A stretch of DNA of 64,000 nucleotides, from contig NZ_OZ243890.1 of the NCBI RefSeq assembly GCF_965213555.1, positions 62,001 to 126,000 of the forward strand, read 5' to 3'. Each line of letters starts with the position of its first letter. Positions within the stretch are counted from its first letter, which is position 1. The position numbers and the translations under genes are program-made. A model generated the notes under the pieces. The model searched no databases. It worked only from the letters and a program-made list of their open reading frames with translations, and was not told where the DNA came from. The stretch is from Acuticoccus sp965213555. GTDB taxonomy: Bacteria; Pseudomonadota; Alphaproteobacteria; Rhizobiales; Amorphaceae. Below, in pieces: positions 40,664 through 49,753 of this stretch.

Positions 40664-42328
40664 TTGAGCGGGCATTCGCGTCCGTGGAGCGCGCTGCTGC
40701 CACAGGGTGTGCCGCACGACTTCGACCCCGAGCCGAGCACGTTGACCGCCATGCTCGCGGACGCGGTGCTGCGCCACGCGGCGCAACCGGCAGTCGAGTA
40801 CTACGGCGAGACCGTCACGTTCGAGGCGCTCGGCCAACGCGTCGCGGCCGCTGCCGTCGCGCTGCGCTCGGCCGGGCTGCGCCGCGGCGAGCGCGTGGCG
40901 CTCTACCTGCCGAACACGCCGTTCCATCCGGTATGGTTCTTCGCGGTGCTCGCAGCGGGCGGCGTGGTCACCCACTTCAGCCCGCTCGACGCCCCGCGCG
41001 AGCTCCAGCACAAGGCTGCCGACAGCGGCGCGCGGCTCGCCATCACGCTGTCGACGCCGCTGTTCGCCGAGCGCGCGCTGGCGCTGAAGGCGGCCGGCGC
41101 GATGGACGAGGTCGTGCTGTGCGACGACCCGATCTCGCTGCGGGCCGACGACCCCGTGTTCGGCGACGGCGTGCGCGCCCACGAGTTCGTGGCGCCCCAC
41201 GCCGGCGCGGCCCCCGATCCCGCCCCCGTGGCGCCGTCCGACCTCGCACTGCTGCAATACACCGGCGGCACCACGGGGGTGCCCAAGGCGGCGATGCTGT
41301 CCCATCGCAACCTCACCGCCGCTGTCGCCATGTACCGCGCGTGGTTCGACAACTCCCCCTCGACGGCAGGCGACACCGTCACGCTCACCTACTCGCCGCT
41401 GTTCCACATCATGGGGCTGACGACGAACCTCCTGCGCCGCGTCGACGAGGGCGGCTGCGTCGTCCTGCGCCAGCGCTTCGACGCGGCGGAGGCTGTCGAC
41501 ACCATCGAGCGGCTGAAGGTGACCTCATTCGGAGGCGTGCCGACCCTGTGGATCGCGCTGACCCAGCTCCCGAACATCGAGGCCCGGGACCTGTCGAGCC
41601 TACGCTACGTCGCGTCCGGCGGCGCGCCGCTGTCGGTCGAGCTGTTCCGCCGCGTGCGCTCCCTCACCGGCCTGGCGCTGCGCGGGGGCTGGGGGATGAC
41701 CGAGACGTCGCCCGCGGGCACCATCGTCCCGGACGCGCTGCCGGAGGACAAGCTCGGCACCATCGGCATTCCGCTGCCCGGCATCGACCTAAGGATCGTC
41801 GCCCTCGACGAGCCTTCCCGTGCGCTTCCCGCCGGCGAGGTCGGCGAGATCGCGATCCGCGGCGCCAACGTCACCGAGGGGTACTGGCAGCGACCCGAGG
41901 AGACCGCCGCGGCGTTCGCCGACGGCTGGCTGCTTACCGGCGACATCGGGTCAATGGACGAGGAGGGGTACTTCTACATCGTCGACCGCAAGAAGGACCT
42001 GATCGTCTCCTCGGGCTTCAACGTCTATCCCCTCGTCATCGAGAACGCGATCGCTGAGCACCCGTCGGTCGACGAGGTCATCGTCATCGGCGTGCCGGAC
42101 GACTACCGCGGCGAGGCGGCCAAGGCGTTCATCGTGCGCCGTGCCGGGACATCAAGCTTCACGCTGGACGAGCTGGCCGAGTTCCTCGCCGAACGCATCG
42201 GCCGCCACGAGGTGCCGCGCGAGATCCAGTTCCGCGAGGAGCTGCCTCGCACCGCCGTGGGCAAGCCGTCGCGCCGGACGCTGCGCGACGAGGAGCTCGC
42301 CCGGTCGAAGGTCGCCTCGCCTGCGTAG
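40664..42328 (+). CDS. Long-chain fatty-acid-type acyl-CoA ligase (AMP-forming)
   Basis: A 554-residue ANL-superfamily enzyme forming acyl-CoA through acyl-AMP. Core motifs: YTGGTTGVPKAAMLSH (A3 phosphate loop), GGWGMTETSP (A5), LLTGDIGSMDEEGYFYIVDRKKD (A7/A8), GFNVYP and GKPSRRT with the C-terminal lysine (A10). TTG at 40664 is preferred because a GGGGAG site is well spaced and the next residues (RPWSALLPQGVP) are where family members begin; an ATG at 40574 is the alternative. Divergent from the CoA-transferase genes; its stop is 2 bases from the convergent nitronate monooxygenase stop. Confidence 0.9.
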   Translation: MSGHSRPWSALLPQGVPHDFDPEPSTLTAMLADAVLRHAAQPAVEYYGETVTFEALGQRVAAAAVALRSAGLRRGERVALYLPNTPFHPVWFFAVLAAGGVVTHFSPLDAPRELQHKAADSGARLAITLSTPLFAERALALKAAGAMDEVVLCDDPISLRADDPVFGDGVRAHEFVAPHAGAAPDPAPVAPSDLALLQYTGGTTGVPKAAMLSHRNLTAAVAMYRAWFDNSPSTAGDTVTLTYSPLFHIMGLTTNLLRRVDEGGCVVLRQRFDAAEAVDTIERLKVTSFGGVPTLWIALTQLPNIEARDLSSLRYVASGGAPLSVELFRRVRSLTGLALRGGWGMTETSPAGTIVPDALPEDKLGTIGIPLPGIDLRIVALDEPSRALPAGEVGEIAIRGANVTEGYWQRPEETAAAFADGWLLTGDIGSMDEEGYFYIVDRKKDLIVSSGFNVYPLVIENAIAEHPSVDEVIVIGVPDDYRGEAAKAFIVRRAGTSSFTLDELAEFLAERIGRHEVPREIQFREELPRTAVGKPSRRTLRDEELARSKVASPA

Positions 42329-42330
42329 CC

Positions 42331-43341
42331 TTACGCGCTGACCGCGAACTCGCGACGCGCCGGTGCGGCGGGCTGGGAGAAGAGGCGAGCGCGAGCCGCC
42401 TCGTACTCGGTGGCGAGCCGCTCGACGAGCTCGGCCGCGGGCACCACCTTCTCGATGACGCCGATGCCCTGCCCGGAGCCCCAGATCTCCTTCCAGCTCT
42501 TCGGCTTGGACGAGCCGGAGGAGAAGTTCATCTTCGAGGGGTCGCTGCGCGGCAGGTCCTCCGGGTCCATGCCCGCCGCGGCGATGGACGGCTTCAGGTA
42601 GTTGCCCCAGACGCCGGTGAAGAGGTCGGAGTAGACGATGTCGTTGGCGCCGCCCTCGACGATCATCCTTTTGTAGGCCTCGACCGCGTTCGCTTCTTGG
42701 GTGGCGATGAACGCCGTGCCGATGTAGGCCGCGTCCGCTCCCATGGCGACCGCGGCGAGGACCGCGTCGCCCCGCGCGATGGCGCCGGACAGGGCGATGG
42801 GCCCATCGAACCAGCGGCGGATCTCCTGGACCAGGGCGAACGGCGACAGCGCGCCGGCGTGCCCGCCCGCGCCGGCGGCCACGGCGATCAGCCCGTCGGC
42901 GCCCTTCTCGATGGCCTTGCGGGCGAAGCGGTCGTTGATGACGTCGTGCAGCACGATGCCGCCGCACGAGTGCGCCGCCTCGTTCACCTCCACCCGCGCG
43001 CCGAGGGAGGTGATCCACACCGGCACCTTCCACTTGGCGCAGATCTCGAGGTCGCGCTCGAGGCGCTGGTTGGTGCGGTGGACGATCTGGTTGACGGCGT
43101 AGGGCGCGGCCGGACGGTCAGGGTTCGCCTGGTTGTAGCGGTCGAGCTCCTCGGTGATGCGCTTCAGCCAGGCCTCCAGCATGATCGGCTCGCCGTCCCC
43201 CTCGCGCGCGTTGAGCGCCGGGAACGAGCCGATGATGCCCGCCTTGCACTGGGCGACGACGAGGTCCGGGTTCGAGATGATGAACAGGGGCGCCCCGATG
43301 ACGGGGATCCGGAGCGAGGGGATGATGTCGCGGAATGTCAC
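42331..43341 (-). CDS. Nitronate monooxygenase-family flavoprotein
   Basis: A 336-residue FMN-dependent TIM-barrel enzyme of the NMO/2-nitropropane dioxygenase family. N-terminal PVIGAPLFIISNPDLVVAQCKAGIIGSFPAL, IVLHDVINDRFARKAIEKGADGLIAVAAGAGGHAGALSPF (with the catalytic histidine in GGHAG) and AYIGTAFIATQEANAVEAYKRMI are clear. Start is GTG 43341, behind GAGGAAA, matching the family N-terminus (TFRDIIPSLRIP); the frame is open further without similarity. It oxidises alkyl nitronates or propionate-3-nitronate and can also reduce quinones. It is on the same strand as the AtuA C-terminal-domain gene upstream. Confidence 0.9.
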   Translation of the reverse strand: MTFRDIIPSLRIPVIGAPLFIISNPDLVVAQCKAGIIGSFPALNAREGDGEPIMLEAWLKRITEELDRYNQANPDRPAAPYAVNQIVHRTNQRLERDLEICAKWKVPVWITSLGARVEVNEAAHSCGGIVLHDVINDRFARKAIEKGADGLIAVAAGAGGHAGALSPFALVQEIRRWFDGPIALSGAIARGDAVLAAVAMGADAAYIGTAFIATQEANAVEAYKRMIVEGGANDIVYSDLFTGVWGNYLKPSIAAAGMDPEDLPRSDPSKMNFSSGSSKPKSWKEIWGSGQGIGVIEKVVPAAELVERLATEYEAARARLFSQPAAPARREFAVSA

Positions 43342-43459
43342 GGTGCGTTTCCTCACGTCGGGGCGGGCGGGCGCTGCGTGGCCCTTCTGGACCGGCGGAG
43401 CATCGTGCGCCGGAGTAGGAATCACAAGTGGCGTGGCACGCATTCGATGCCGCGCCCCT

Positions 43460-43837
43460 TCAGCCACCGGACGGCAGGAGCCGTTCCGGCACGTCGATCT
43501 CCATGGCGAGAAGGCGGAACGAGCCGGTCTTGCCGTGGGTGTCGAGCGCGAGCGCGGCGTTGACGCCGCCCTCCAGCGCGTCGTCGATGACGAAGTTCAT
43601 GGCATGGAGCTTCGGCAGCACGTAGCGGTGGACCACCGACGCCCCGCGATGGCGGAAGAGTTCGTGCACGCGCGCCTCGGTCACCTCGGCGAGCAGCGTC
43701 GGCCACAGCGCCGGGTCGTAGGCGATGAGGCTGATGTTCTGCCGGTTCCCCTTGTCACCCGATCGCGCGTGGGCGATGCGGTGGAGCGGCACGCGCACGC
43801 TTGCCTCGCCCGGGGGAGCTTCGTGAGCCTCGTCCAT
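43460..43837 (-). CDS. AtuA-type C-terminal domain protein, stand-alone
   Basis: A 125-residue protein equal to the C-terminal ferredoxin-like domain of acyclic terpene utilisation AtuA proteins: VRVPLHRIAHARSGDKGNRQNISLIA near residues 14-39, VVHRYVLPKLHAMNFVIDDALEGGVNAALALDTHGKT. The SGDKGN motif is the hallmark. ATG at 43837 chosen; the frame runs upstream to 43906 without similarity. It is transcribed away from the gene encoding the main AtuA domain (43905-45263) across a 67-base spacer, whereas many homologues are one chain. Confidence 0.85.
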   Translation of the reverse strand: MDEAHEAPPGEASVRVPLHRIAHARSGDKGNRQNISLIAYDPALWPTLLAEVTEARVHELFRHRGASVVHRYVLPKLHAMNFVIDDALEGGVNAALALDTHGKTGSFRLLAMEIDVPERLLPSGG

Positions 43838-43904
43838 CGTGCTTGCCCTTCGCTCCGCGCGAGGGAACACTAGCGGGACGATGGCCGCCGACGGAAGACC
43901 CCCC

Positions 43905-45263
43905 ATGACCTACCGCATCGGCTCAGGAGCGGGCTTCTCCGGCGACCGCGTGGACGCCGCCGGTCCCGTCGTGGCGGAGATCGCGCGGCACGGACGCGGC
44001 GGGGCGATCCTGTTCGAAACCATCGGCGAGCGCACCCTTGCGCTGGGCACGTTGGCCCGCCGCCAAGACCCCGGCGCCGGGTACGAGCCCCTCCTCGCGC
44101 AGTTCCTGGCGCCGATCCTGGCGCCGTGCGCCGAGGCCGGCATCGTCATCGTCGGCAACTTCGGCTGCGCCAACCCGCCGGCGGCGGCGGACCTCATCGC
44201 GCGGCTCGCCGCCGACGCCGGCGTCGCGCCGACGATCGCCGTCGTCGAGGGGGACGACGTCGTGGGCGCCATCGACCTTGCGCAGCATGAGGTGTGGGAG
44301 GGGGAGCGCGCGTTACCGCCGGTGGACGCGGCGCCGGTCTCGGCCAACGCCTACATCGGCGCACGGCCCATCGCGGACGCCATCCTCGCCGGGGCGACCA
44401 TCGTGGTGACGGGGCGCGTCGCCGACCCGGCCCTCGCGCTGGGGCCGCTGGTCGCCCACTTCGGCTGGGCGTGGGACGACCTCGACCGCATCGCCGCCGG
44501 CACCCTCGTGGGCCACCTCCTCGAGTGCGGCGCGCAGGTCACCGGCGGCTACTTCGCCGACCCCGGCGTCAAGGACGTGCCCTCGCCCGAGGCCATCGGC
44601 TTCCCCATCGCCGAGGCCGAGGCGGACGGGACGTTCGTCGTCACCAAGCCGTCCGGCACCGGCGGGTGCGTCGACCGGCGTACGGTCACCGAACAGCTGC
44701 TCTATGAGATCCACGATCCGGCGGCCTACCTCACGCCGGACGTGACGCTCAACATCACCGGGGTGGAGCTCGCCGACGACGGCCCGGACCGCATCGCGGT
44801 GCGCGGCGCCCGCGGACACCCGGCTCCCGAGCTCCTGAAAGCGACCGTCGGGTTCGCCGGGGACTGGCTCGGCGAGGCGGAGATCTCCTACGCTGGCCCC
44901 AACGCTCGCGCTCGCGGTGAGCTCGCCGCCGAGACGCTGCGCGCCCGCCTCGCGCTGCGCGGGCTCGACCTCATGCACAGGATCGACCTCATCGGCGTCT
45001 CGAGCGCGTTCGACAGCGACGCAGGCGCGCTATGGAAGGACGCATCCTGGCCGGCGGCCGAGGACGTGCGCGTGAGGCTCGCCGTGCGCGACGGCGACCG
45101 ACCCCGCGTCGAGGCCGCGCTGCAAGAGGTGACGGCGCTCTACTGCTGCGGCCCGGCCGGGGGCGGCGGCGTGCGCACCCGGGTCGTGCCACGCATCGAG
45201 ACCCGCTCGGCGCTCGTGCCCCGCAACCTCGCCGCGCCGCGGTTTACCATCCGCGGCGCGTGA
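43905..45263 (+). CDS. AtuA-family (DUF1446) acyclic terpene utilisation protein, main domain
   Basis: A 452-residue DUF1446/AtuA core. It opens with MTYRIGSGAGFSGDRVDAA, continues with FETIGERTLALGTLARRQ, a conserved VVTGRVADPALALGPLVAHFGW near residues 166-187 and GTFVVTKPSGTGGCVDRRTVTEQLLYEIHDPAAYLTPDV. AtuA members take part in the citronellol/geraniol pathway near the geranyl-CoA carboxylase steps and in related branched-acid catabolism, but biochemistry is not settled. ATG at 43905 chosen by homology; in-frame ATGs at 43881 and 43839 are possible. Divergent from the small AtuA C-terminal domain gene. Confidence 0.88.
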   Translation: MTYRIGSGAGFSGDRVDAAGPVVAEIARHGRGGAILFETIGERTLALGTLARRQDPGAGYEPLLAQFLAPILAPCAEAGIVIVGNFGCANPPAAADLIARLAADAGVAPTIAVVEGDDVVGAIDLAQHEVWEGERALPPVDAAPVSANAYIGARPIADAILAGATIVVTGRVADPALALGPLVAHFGWAWDDLDRIAAGTLVGHLLECGAQVTGGYFADPGVKDVPSPEAIGFPIAEAEADGTFVVTKPSGTGGCVDRRTVTEQLLYEIHDPAAYLTPDVTLNITGVELADDGPDRIAVRGARGHPAPELLKATVGFAGDWLGEAEISYAGPNARARGELAAETLRARLALRGLDLMHRIDLIGVSSAFDSDAGALWKDASWPAAEDVRVRLAVRDGDRPRVEAALQEVTALYCCGPAGGGGVRTRVVPRIETRSALVPRNLAAPRFTIRGA

Positions 45264-45273
45264 TGCCGCCCAC

Positions 45274-46518
45274 TCAGGCGTCCAGCACCATGCCCGGGCT
45301 TCCGGCGGCGCTAAGATCGACCTCGGCGAACCCGCCGGCGAGCCCGCGGCCCATCGCATGGGCGCGCACGTAGGTGTCGTCCCAGAACGCGTTCGCCAAC
45401 TCCGGATCGAAGAGGTCCAGCGCGGTCTGCCTTGCGGCGGCTGCCATGCGCCTGTAGCCGGCGTCGTCGGCGGCCGCGGCGGCCAGCCGCTCGATGGAGC
45501 GTTGCGCCAGCGCTTCGACCGCACTCCTGTGCGCGACCTCGAACTCGGTGGAGTCCCGCCTCGGGTGACCCAGCCACTCCCACTCGCCGGACTTCTTCGT
45601 CGGCAGGTCGAGGAGGATGCTGTTGCCGCCGTCGACCAGGAACTCCGGCAGCGCTCCCTGCGTGGTGGCGAGCACGGGGACCCCGGCCGCCAGCGCCTCG
45701 ATCGCCGAGAAGCCGAAGGTGTCCCCGAACGTCGGCAGGAGGACGACGTGCGCCGACTCCATCAGGGACAGGACGACGTCGTTGGGGCAAGCGCCGTGGC
45801 AGCGGACGTTGGGAAGCGACCTCAGCTTCCAGTAGTCCGTGTAGTAGTCCGGGTTCGTGGGATCGGTCCACGAGATCGCGCCGACCTGATAGTCAGACAC
45901 GATGTCGAGCGTGATCGGCAGCCCCCGCTCGTGGGCGAGCTCGGCGATGCGCAGGGCCACGCATCCGCCCTTGCGCGCGAAGTGGCTGCCCACGAACAGG
46001 AGACGCAGGCCCGCGGTCGTGCTCGGCTTCGGCGGGATGGTCGGCGCAACGGAGCGCACGGAGGGCAAGCGCACCACGACCTTCGACTGCAGGGTCCTCG
46101 CCTCGTCGTCGGTGCAGTGCCGCAGATCGTGAAGGAAGTTGTTCTTGGCGAACTCTGAGATGGCGACGATGCTGCGACAGCGCTGGCTCGCGAGCGTCCG
46201 GATCATCCAGCGATAGGGCCGGCTCTTCTTGGTCCCGAACGCCCGCGGAAGGTGGGACTCGAACCCGATCACGAAGGGCTTCGTCCCGATGGGGATGCGA
46301 TTGAAGGCGTGCACCAGGTCGATGCGTTTGCCCGTAGGCGGGAAGACGGTAAGGCCTTCGATGCGCCGATCGATGCGGCAGAACGGAACGAACGGTTTGC
46401 GGATAACCTCGTGCCGAGAGCGACGAGGCCCGCTGAACGTCCAGCCATACCGGGTCGGCGCAAGGATGCGCAGCCGTGCGCGGTCGTCCGAACCGGACGA
46501 CGAAAACAGGTTCATCAT
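45274..46518 (-). CDS. GT4-type glycosyltransferase
   Basis: A 414-residue GT-B glycosyltransferase. The C-terminal half has the GT4 donor-binding pattern: RLLFVGSHFARKGGCVALRIAEL near residues 173-195, a HGACPNDVVLSLMESAHVVLLPTFGDTFGFSAIEALAAGVPVLATTQGALPEFL stretch with the E-x7-E pair (SAIEALAAG) near 275-300. The N-terminal half has an acceptor region with VIGFESHLPRAFG and IVAISEFAKNNF. It is a lone gene convergent with atuA, unlike the catabolic neighbours, and is preceded by an AT-rich spacer with a good promoter match, which suggests acquisition by transfer. Acceptor unknown; likely cell-surface polysaccharide. Confidence 0.88.
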   Translation of the reverse strand: MMNLFSSSGSDDRARLRILAPTRYGWTFSGPRRSRHEVIRKPFVPFCRIDRRIEGLTVFPPTGKRIDLVHAFNRIPIGTKPFVIGFESHLPRAFGTKKSRPYRWMIRTLASQRCRSIVAISEFAKNNFLHDLRHCTDDEARTLQSKVVVRLPSVRSVAPTIPPKPSTTAGLRLLFVGSHFARKGGCVALRIAELAHERGLPITLDIVSDYQVGAISWTDPTNPDYYTDYWKLRSLPNVRCHGACPNDVVLSLMESAHVVLLPTFGDTFGFSAIEALAAGVPVLATTQGALPEFLVDGGNSILLDLPTKKSGEWEWLGHPRRDSTEFEVAHRSAVEALAQRSIERLAAAAADDAGYRRMAAAARQTALDLFDPELANAFWDDTYVRAHAMGRGLAGGFAEVDLSAAGSPGMVLDA

Positions 46519-46593
46519 GGGGATGCAGCACTTGCGTAAGTATCAGGTGGATGCCCCACCCGCGGCACCATACGCAACAGCACTGATGCTTCG

Positions 46594-46622
46594 ACATAAC
46601 TGCATCATTTAGGCCCGGTCAA
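46594..46622 (-). promoter_or_regulatory. Candidate promoter for the glycosyltransferase gene
   Basis: TTGACC (46622-46617 on the minus strand) and TTATGT (46599-46594) are separated by 17 bases, giving a leader of about 70 bases to ATG 46518. The surrounding 46519-46700 is markedly richer in A+T than anything else in the window and contains no gene. Confidence 0.4.
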
Positions 46623-46700
46623 CTAAAACGTGAGACAAAAATATGGTTGAAAGACCTTCTTTTGGCGTGTAATCGGCCCACGCCTCGCCTCGGCGTCGGG

Positions 46701-47720
46701 TCAGACCGTCGCGACGGGCGTCGTCGGCGAGCCGACGGCGCGGGGCAGACGCAGCGGGGGCGCGGTGAGGAGGAAGCCGGTGCGGCCGGCGCCGCGCAGC
46801 CACGCCGCGACTTCTGAGAAGTACCAGAGCTCGCCGAGGTGCAGTCCGAGCTTGAACAGGCAGTGCTCGTGGAGCGGCAGCCCGGCGTAGCGCTCCCCCT
46901 CCCCCGGCTCGGCGGGGTAGCCCTCCACCGCGAAGTTGTCGGCGCACAGCGCGGCGATGCCGCTGTCGGTGATCCAGTTCAACAGGCGCGCGTCGCGCCC
47001 GTTGAGCACCGCGCAGGAGGAGTGCAGCGTCTCGGGGTCCGGCGACCGCTCCATCGACAAGACGACGTCCGCGAAGCCCGTGTAGAGGCACAGGATGTCG
47101 CCCGGCTCCACCGCCGCGCCCTGCGCGTCCATGGTGCGCATCAGGTCGTCGTAGGCGATCAGCGCCCGGGTGCGGCCGTGCTCGCGTTCGAGGTCGACGA
47201 GGACGCCCCGCGTCTGAACCGCCGTCACGGCGAGGTTCTCGATGCCGAGGCGGTCGGCGCCGGCCTCGCGCACGCCGCCCGGTGCGACGATGTCGGTCCC
47301 CGCGCGGAACCCGTTGTAGTACACGATCTCCGCCTCGCCATCGCCGTCGGCGTCGAAGCGCGAGCCGACGTGGGCGAGGCTGTCCCACTGGGTCGAGTAC
47401 TGGGTGAAGAGCGTCACCGCGTCGTCGCAGATGGCGTCGGAGAACGCGCCGCAGACGTGGCTCATCTCGAAGTGGTAGTTGGTCCGCCCTGCCCGCTCGG
47501 CGATGTGGAACTTCGGCGGATGGCGGTGACGCACGAGCGCGTTGCCGCCGGGGTAGTCGAGCGGCAGGCTGAGGCAGAAGGCGATGCCCTCCGTCACCTC
47601 GCGCACGCCGCGCAGCCGCGACTCGCGCGTGACGAGGTTCATGCGCCCCACCTGATCGTCGGGTCCGTAGTCGCCCCAGTTGGAGCCCTCCGGACGCCTC
47701 GTCCAGCGCGCCTCGCCCAT
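46701..47720 (-). CDS. Cyclase-family (kynurenine formamidase-like) hydrolase
   Basis: A 339-residue member of the cyclase family PF04199. The metal-site region TQYSTQWDSLAHVG and downstream DIVAPGGVREAG follow the long bacterial branch rather than the short KynB type. ATG at 47720 preferred (GGGAGG site); an ATG at 47735 would overlap the upstream reductase stop (ATGA). It is the last gene of a cluster with a PRISE-like reductase and a double-hotdog hydratase. The enzyme probably hydrolyses a cyclic amide, lactone or ester; substrate unknown. Confidence 0.88.
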   Translation of the reverse strand: MGEARWTRRPEGSNWGDYGPDDQVGRMNLVTRESRLRGVREVTEGIAFCLSLPLDYPGGNALVRHRHPPKFHIAERAGRTNYHFEMSHVCGAFSDAICDDAVTLFTQYSTQWDSLAHVGSRFDADGDGEAEIVYYNGFRAGTDIVAPGGVREAGADRLGIENLAVTAVQTRGVLVDLEREHGRTRALIAYDDLMRTMDAQGAAVEPGDILCLYTGFADVVLSMERSPDPETLHSSCAVLNGRDARLLNWITDSGIAALCADNFAVEGYPAEPGEGERYAGLPLHEHCLFKLGLHLGELWYFSEVAAWLRGAGRTGFLLTAPPLRLPRAVGSPTTPVATV

Positions 47721-47731
47721 GCCGTCCTCCC

Positions 47732-48808
47732 TCATCGCGGCGGGATGATGCGCCGCTCCTGCAGCGCAGCGATGAGCTCGCGCAGCATGATTTCGGTGTC
47801 GATGCACTCGTGGAAGCCGGCCTGCCGCAGCTTGATGGTGGACACCAGCGCCGGCTGCGGTGGGCGCGACGCGCCGGTGGCGAACGCGAAGTCGGCATAA
47901 AGGTGCGAGGCGCCGAGGAGGGCTGGGAGCGACGTCGGCTCAAGGTTGTGGCGGGCGACCACGCGCTCCCAGACGTCGGCCTTCTCGGGCAGGGACGCGA
48001 GGGAGTGACGCTCGGGCTGCCCGGGCTCGACGCCGAGCGCGTCGGCGATCGCCGGCCACACGTTGTGCCAGACGAAGACGTCACCGTTGGTGATGTTGAA
48101 CGTCTGGTTCGCGGCCGCCCCCGCCCCCGACGCCCAGGCGAGCGCGCGACCCAGGAGGCGGGCGTCGGTCGCCTCGAGCACGTAGGGCGGACCGCCGGGG
48201 AAGGAGAACGGCCGCCCCTCCTCGCGCCGGATCGCGGCGTAGGCGCCCAACGCGGGAACGAGGTTCATGGCGACGCCGACGGTCTCGCCGAACACCACCT
48301 GCGGCCGCCAGATGGTGAACGCGAAGCCGTGCTCGGCGGCGCGCTCGCGCAGGAGGTCCTCCTGCAGCCAGTAGAAGTTGTCGTGCGCGTGGCGCGGTGC
48401 GCCCTCCCGCGCCGGGACCGCGATGGGCCGCAGGTGGACACCGTAGGCCTTCGTCCCCTGCATGAGGCTCACGTGGGCGAGCGCGCCGCGGCCGGCGACG
48501 GCGGTGAGGAGCGCGTCCAGCATCGCGCGGTTGGTCGCCATCTGGTCGGGATCGCGCCAGCCAGCGACGAGGTCGGGCTTCTCGTAGAGCGCGGCGTAGA
48601 CGAGGTGGGTGACCGGAGGCAGCCCGGCGACCGCCGCGAGCACCGCATCGGCGTCGGTGAGGTCGACGGCGACGTGGCGCACGCCGTCCGCTGCCCGCGG
48701 CGGCCGGCGCGACACCGCGATGACCGGCTCGCAGCGCGCCGCGAACGCCAGCGTCGCCGCCTCGCCGACGAGCCCGGACGCGCCGGCGACCATCACGCAC
48801 CCTGCCAC
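47732..48808 (-). CDS. PRISE-type SDR reductase (progesterone 5-beta-reductase/iridoid-synthase-like)
   Basis: A 358-residue atypical SDR. The cofactor motif GASGLVGEAA is at about residues 9-18 and the conserved ALYEKPDLVAGW and VSLMQGTKAYGVHL, with NFYWLQEDLLRERA (the PRISE NFYxxQEDxL motif), lie at about 73-155; FTIWRPQVVFG follows. Homologues reduce enone C=C bonds using NAD(P)H. GTG at 48808 is used; an ATG at 48793 with an AGGG site is possible. It lies 4 bases after the hydratase stop (48813) and just before the cyclase gene, in one operon. With AtuA nearby, an isoprenoid-like enone substrate is conceivable, an inference. Confidence 0.85.
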   Translation of the reverse strand: MAGCVMVAGASGLVGEAATLAFAARCEPVIAVSRRPPRAADGVRHVAVDLTDADAVLAAVAGLPPVTHLVYAALYEKPDLVAGWRDPDQMATNRAMLDALLTAVAGRGALAHVSLMQGTKAYGVHLRPIAVPAREGAPRHAHDNFYWLQEDLLRERAAEHGFAFTIWRPQVVFGETVGVAMNLVPALGAYAAIRREEGRPFSFPGGPPYVLEATDARLLGRALAWASGAGAAANQTFNITNGDVFVWHNVWPAIADALGVEPGQPERHSLASLPEKADVWERVVARHNLEPTSLPALLGASHLYADFAFATGASRPPQPALVSTIKLRQAGFHECIDTEIMLRELIAALQERRIIPPR

Positions 48809-48812
48809 GGCC

Positions 48813-49679
48813 TCAGTGCACCGCGTCGTATTCGAAACGTCCGTTGGCGAGCACCGTCACCTCGCGCTCGGCGACCCGCGCGACGTAGCTCGCGACGCCC
48901 GGCTCCTCACGCCACATGTCGACGGTGATCGCGTCGCCCGGATAGACCGGGGAAGAGAAGCGCCCGTCCTGCCCGCGCACGCGCTCCGGCTCGTTGTCGC
49001 ACAACGCCTGCATCAGCCCGCGGCAGGCGATGCCGAACGTGGCGAGGCCGTGCAGGATCGGCTTCGGAAAGCCCGCGCGCTTGGCAACCTCGGGGTCGGC
49101 GTGGAGCGGGTTGTAGTCGCCCGACAGGCGGTAGATCAGCGCCAGCCCGTCCGCCGTCGGCAGCGTGACGCTCTCGTCCGGCGGGCGGTTCGGGATCGGC
49201 TGCGGCACATGATCGGACTCGCGTTTGCCGCCGAACCCGCCAGCGCCGCGGCAGAAGCCGGTCTGCCGGATGGTCGCCACCGTCTCCCCGCTCGCCTCGT
49301 CGACGATGGCGCGCTCGGAGATGACGAGCGCCCCCTTCTCCCCCTTGTCGACGAGGTCGACCACCCGCGTCTGCCCGGAGAGCGTCCCCTCGGTCGGCAG
49401 GGGCCGCAGGATGCGCACCGACTGCTCGCCGTGCACGACCTTGACCCAGTCGATCCCCGTGTCGAGGTCGCGGATCCAGAAGCCCGGATAGGCGAGCACG
49501 TTCGCCATCGCAGGGACCGCCTTCAGCTTGGTCTCGTCGACGAACTTCAGCTCCTCCTCGTCGAGCGGGTTCGCGCCGTAGCCGAGGCCGAGCGCGTAGA
49601 TGATCGTGTCGCGCCAGGTGAGCGTGTGACGGACCTCGGGGATGTGGAGGTTGAGGAGCTTGTCGGGATCGAGTGGCAT
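48813..49679 (-). CDS. MaoC-like (R)-specific enoyl-CoA hydratase, double hotdog
   Basis: A 288-residue protein with two hotdog halves as in peroxisomal hydratase 2/MFE-2. The N-terminal half (DTIIYALGLGYGANPLDEEEL) is followed by the hydratase 2 motif LSGDYNPLHADPEVAKRAGFPKPILHGLATFG near residues 195-226 with the catalytic Asp and His. It hydrates trans-2-enoyl-CoA, including 2-methyl-branched substrates, to the (R)-3-hydroxy form. ATG at 49679 after GGAGGGG. First gene of the hydratase-PRISE-cyclase operon and divergent from a CoA-transferase at 49844, likely sharing regulation. Confidence 0.9.
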   Translation of the reverse strand: MPLDPDKLLNLHIPEVRHTLTWRDTIIYALGLGYGANPLDEEELKFVDETKLKAVPAMANVLAYPGFWIRDLDTGIDWVKVVHGEQSVRILRPLPTEGTLSGQTRVVDLVDKGEKGALVISERAIVDEASGETVATIRQTGFCRGAGGFGGKRESDHVPQPIPNRPPDESVTLPTADGLALIYRLSGDYNPLHADPEVAKRAGFPKPILHGLATFGIACRGLMQALCDNEPERVRGQDGRFSSPVYPGDAITVDMWREEPGVASYVARVAEREVTVLANGRFEYDAVH

Positions 49680-49753
49680 GGCCCCTCCGCGGGCTGTTGG
49701 AGGATTGGGATGGTGGCCGATGAGGCACCGTTGGCACAAGGGTGCCGCACAAT

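Noticed and set aside
49731..49745. A second sigma-54-like TGGCAC motif before the CoA-transferase
   Set aside because: Lacks the GC of the -12 element; better explained as part of the GGCACC/GGTGCC repeat.
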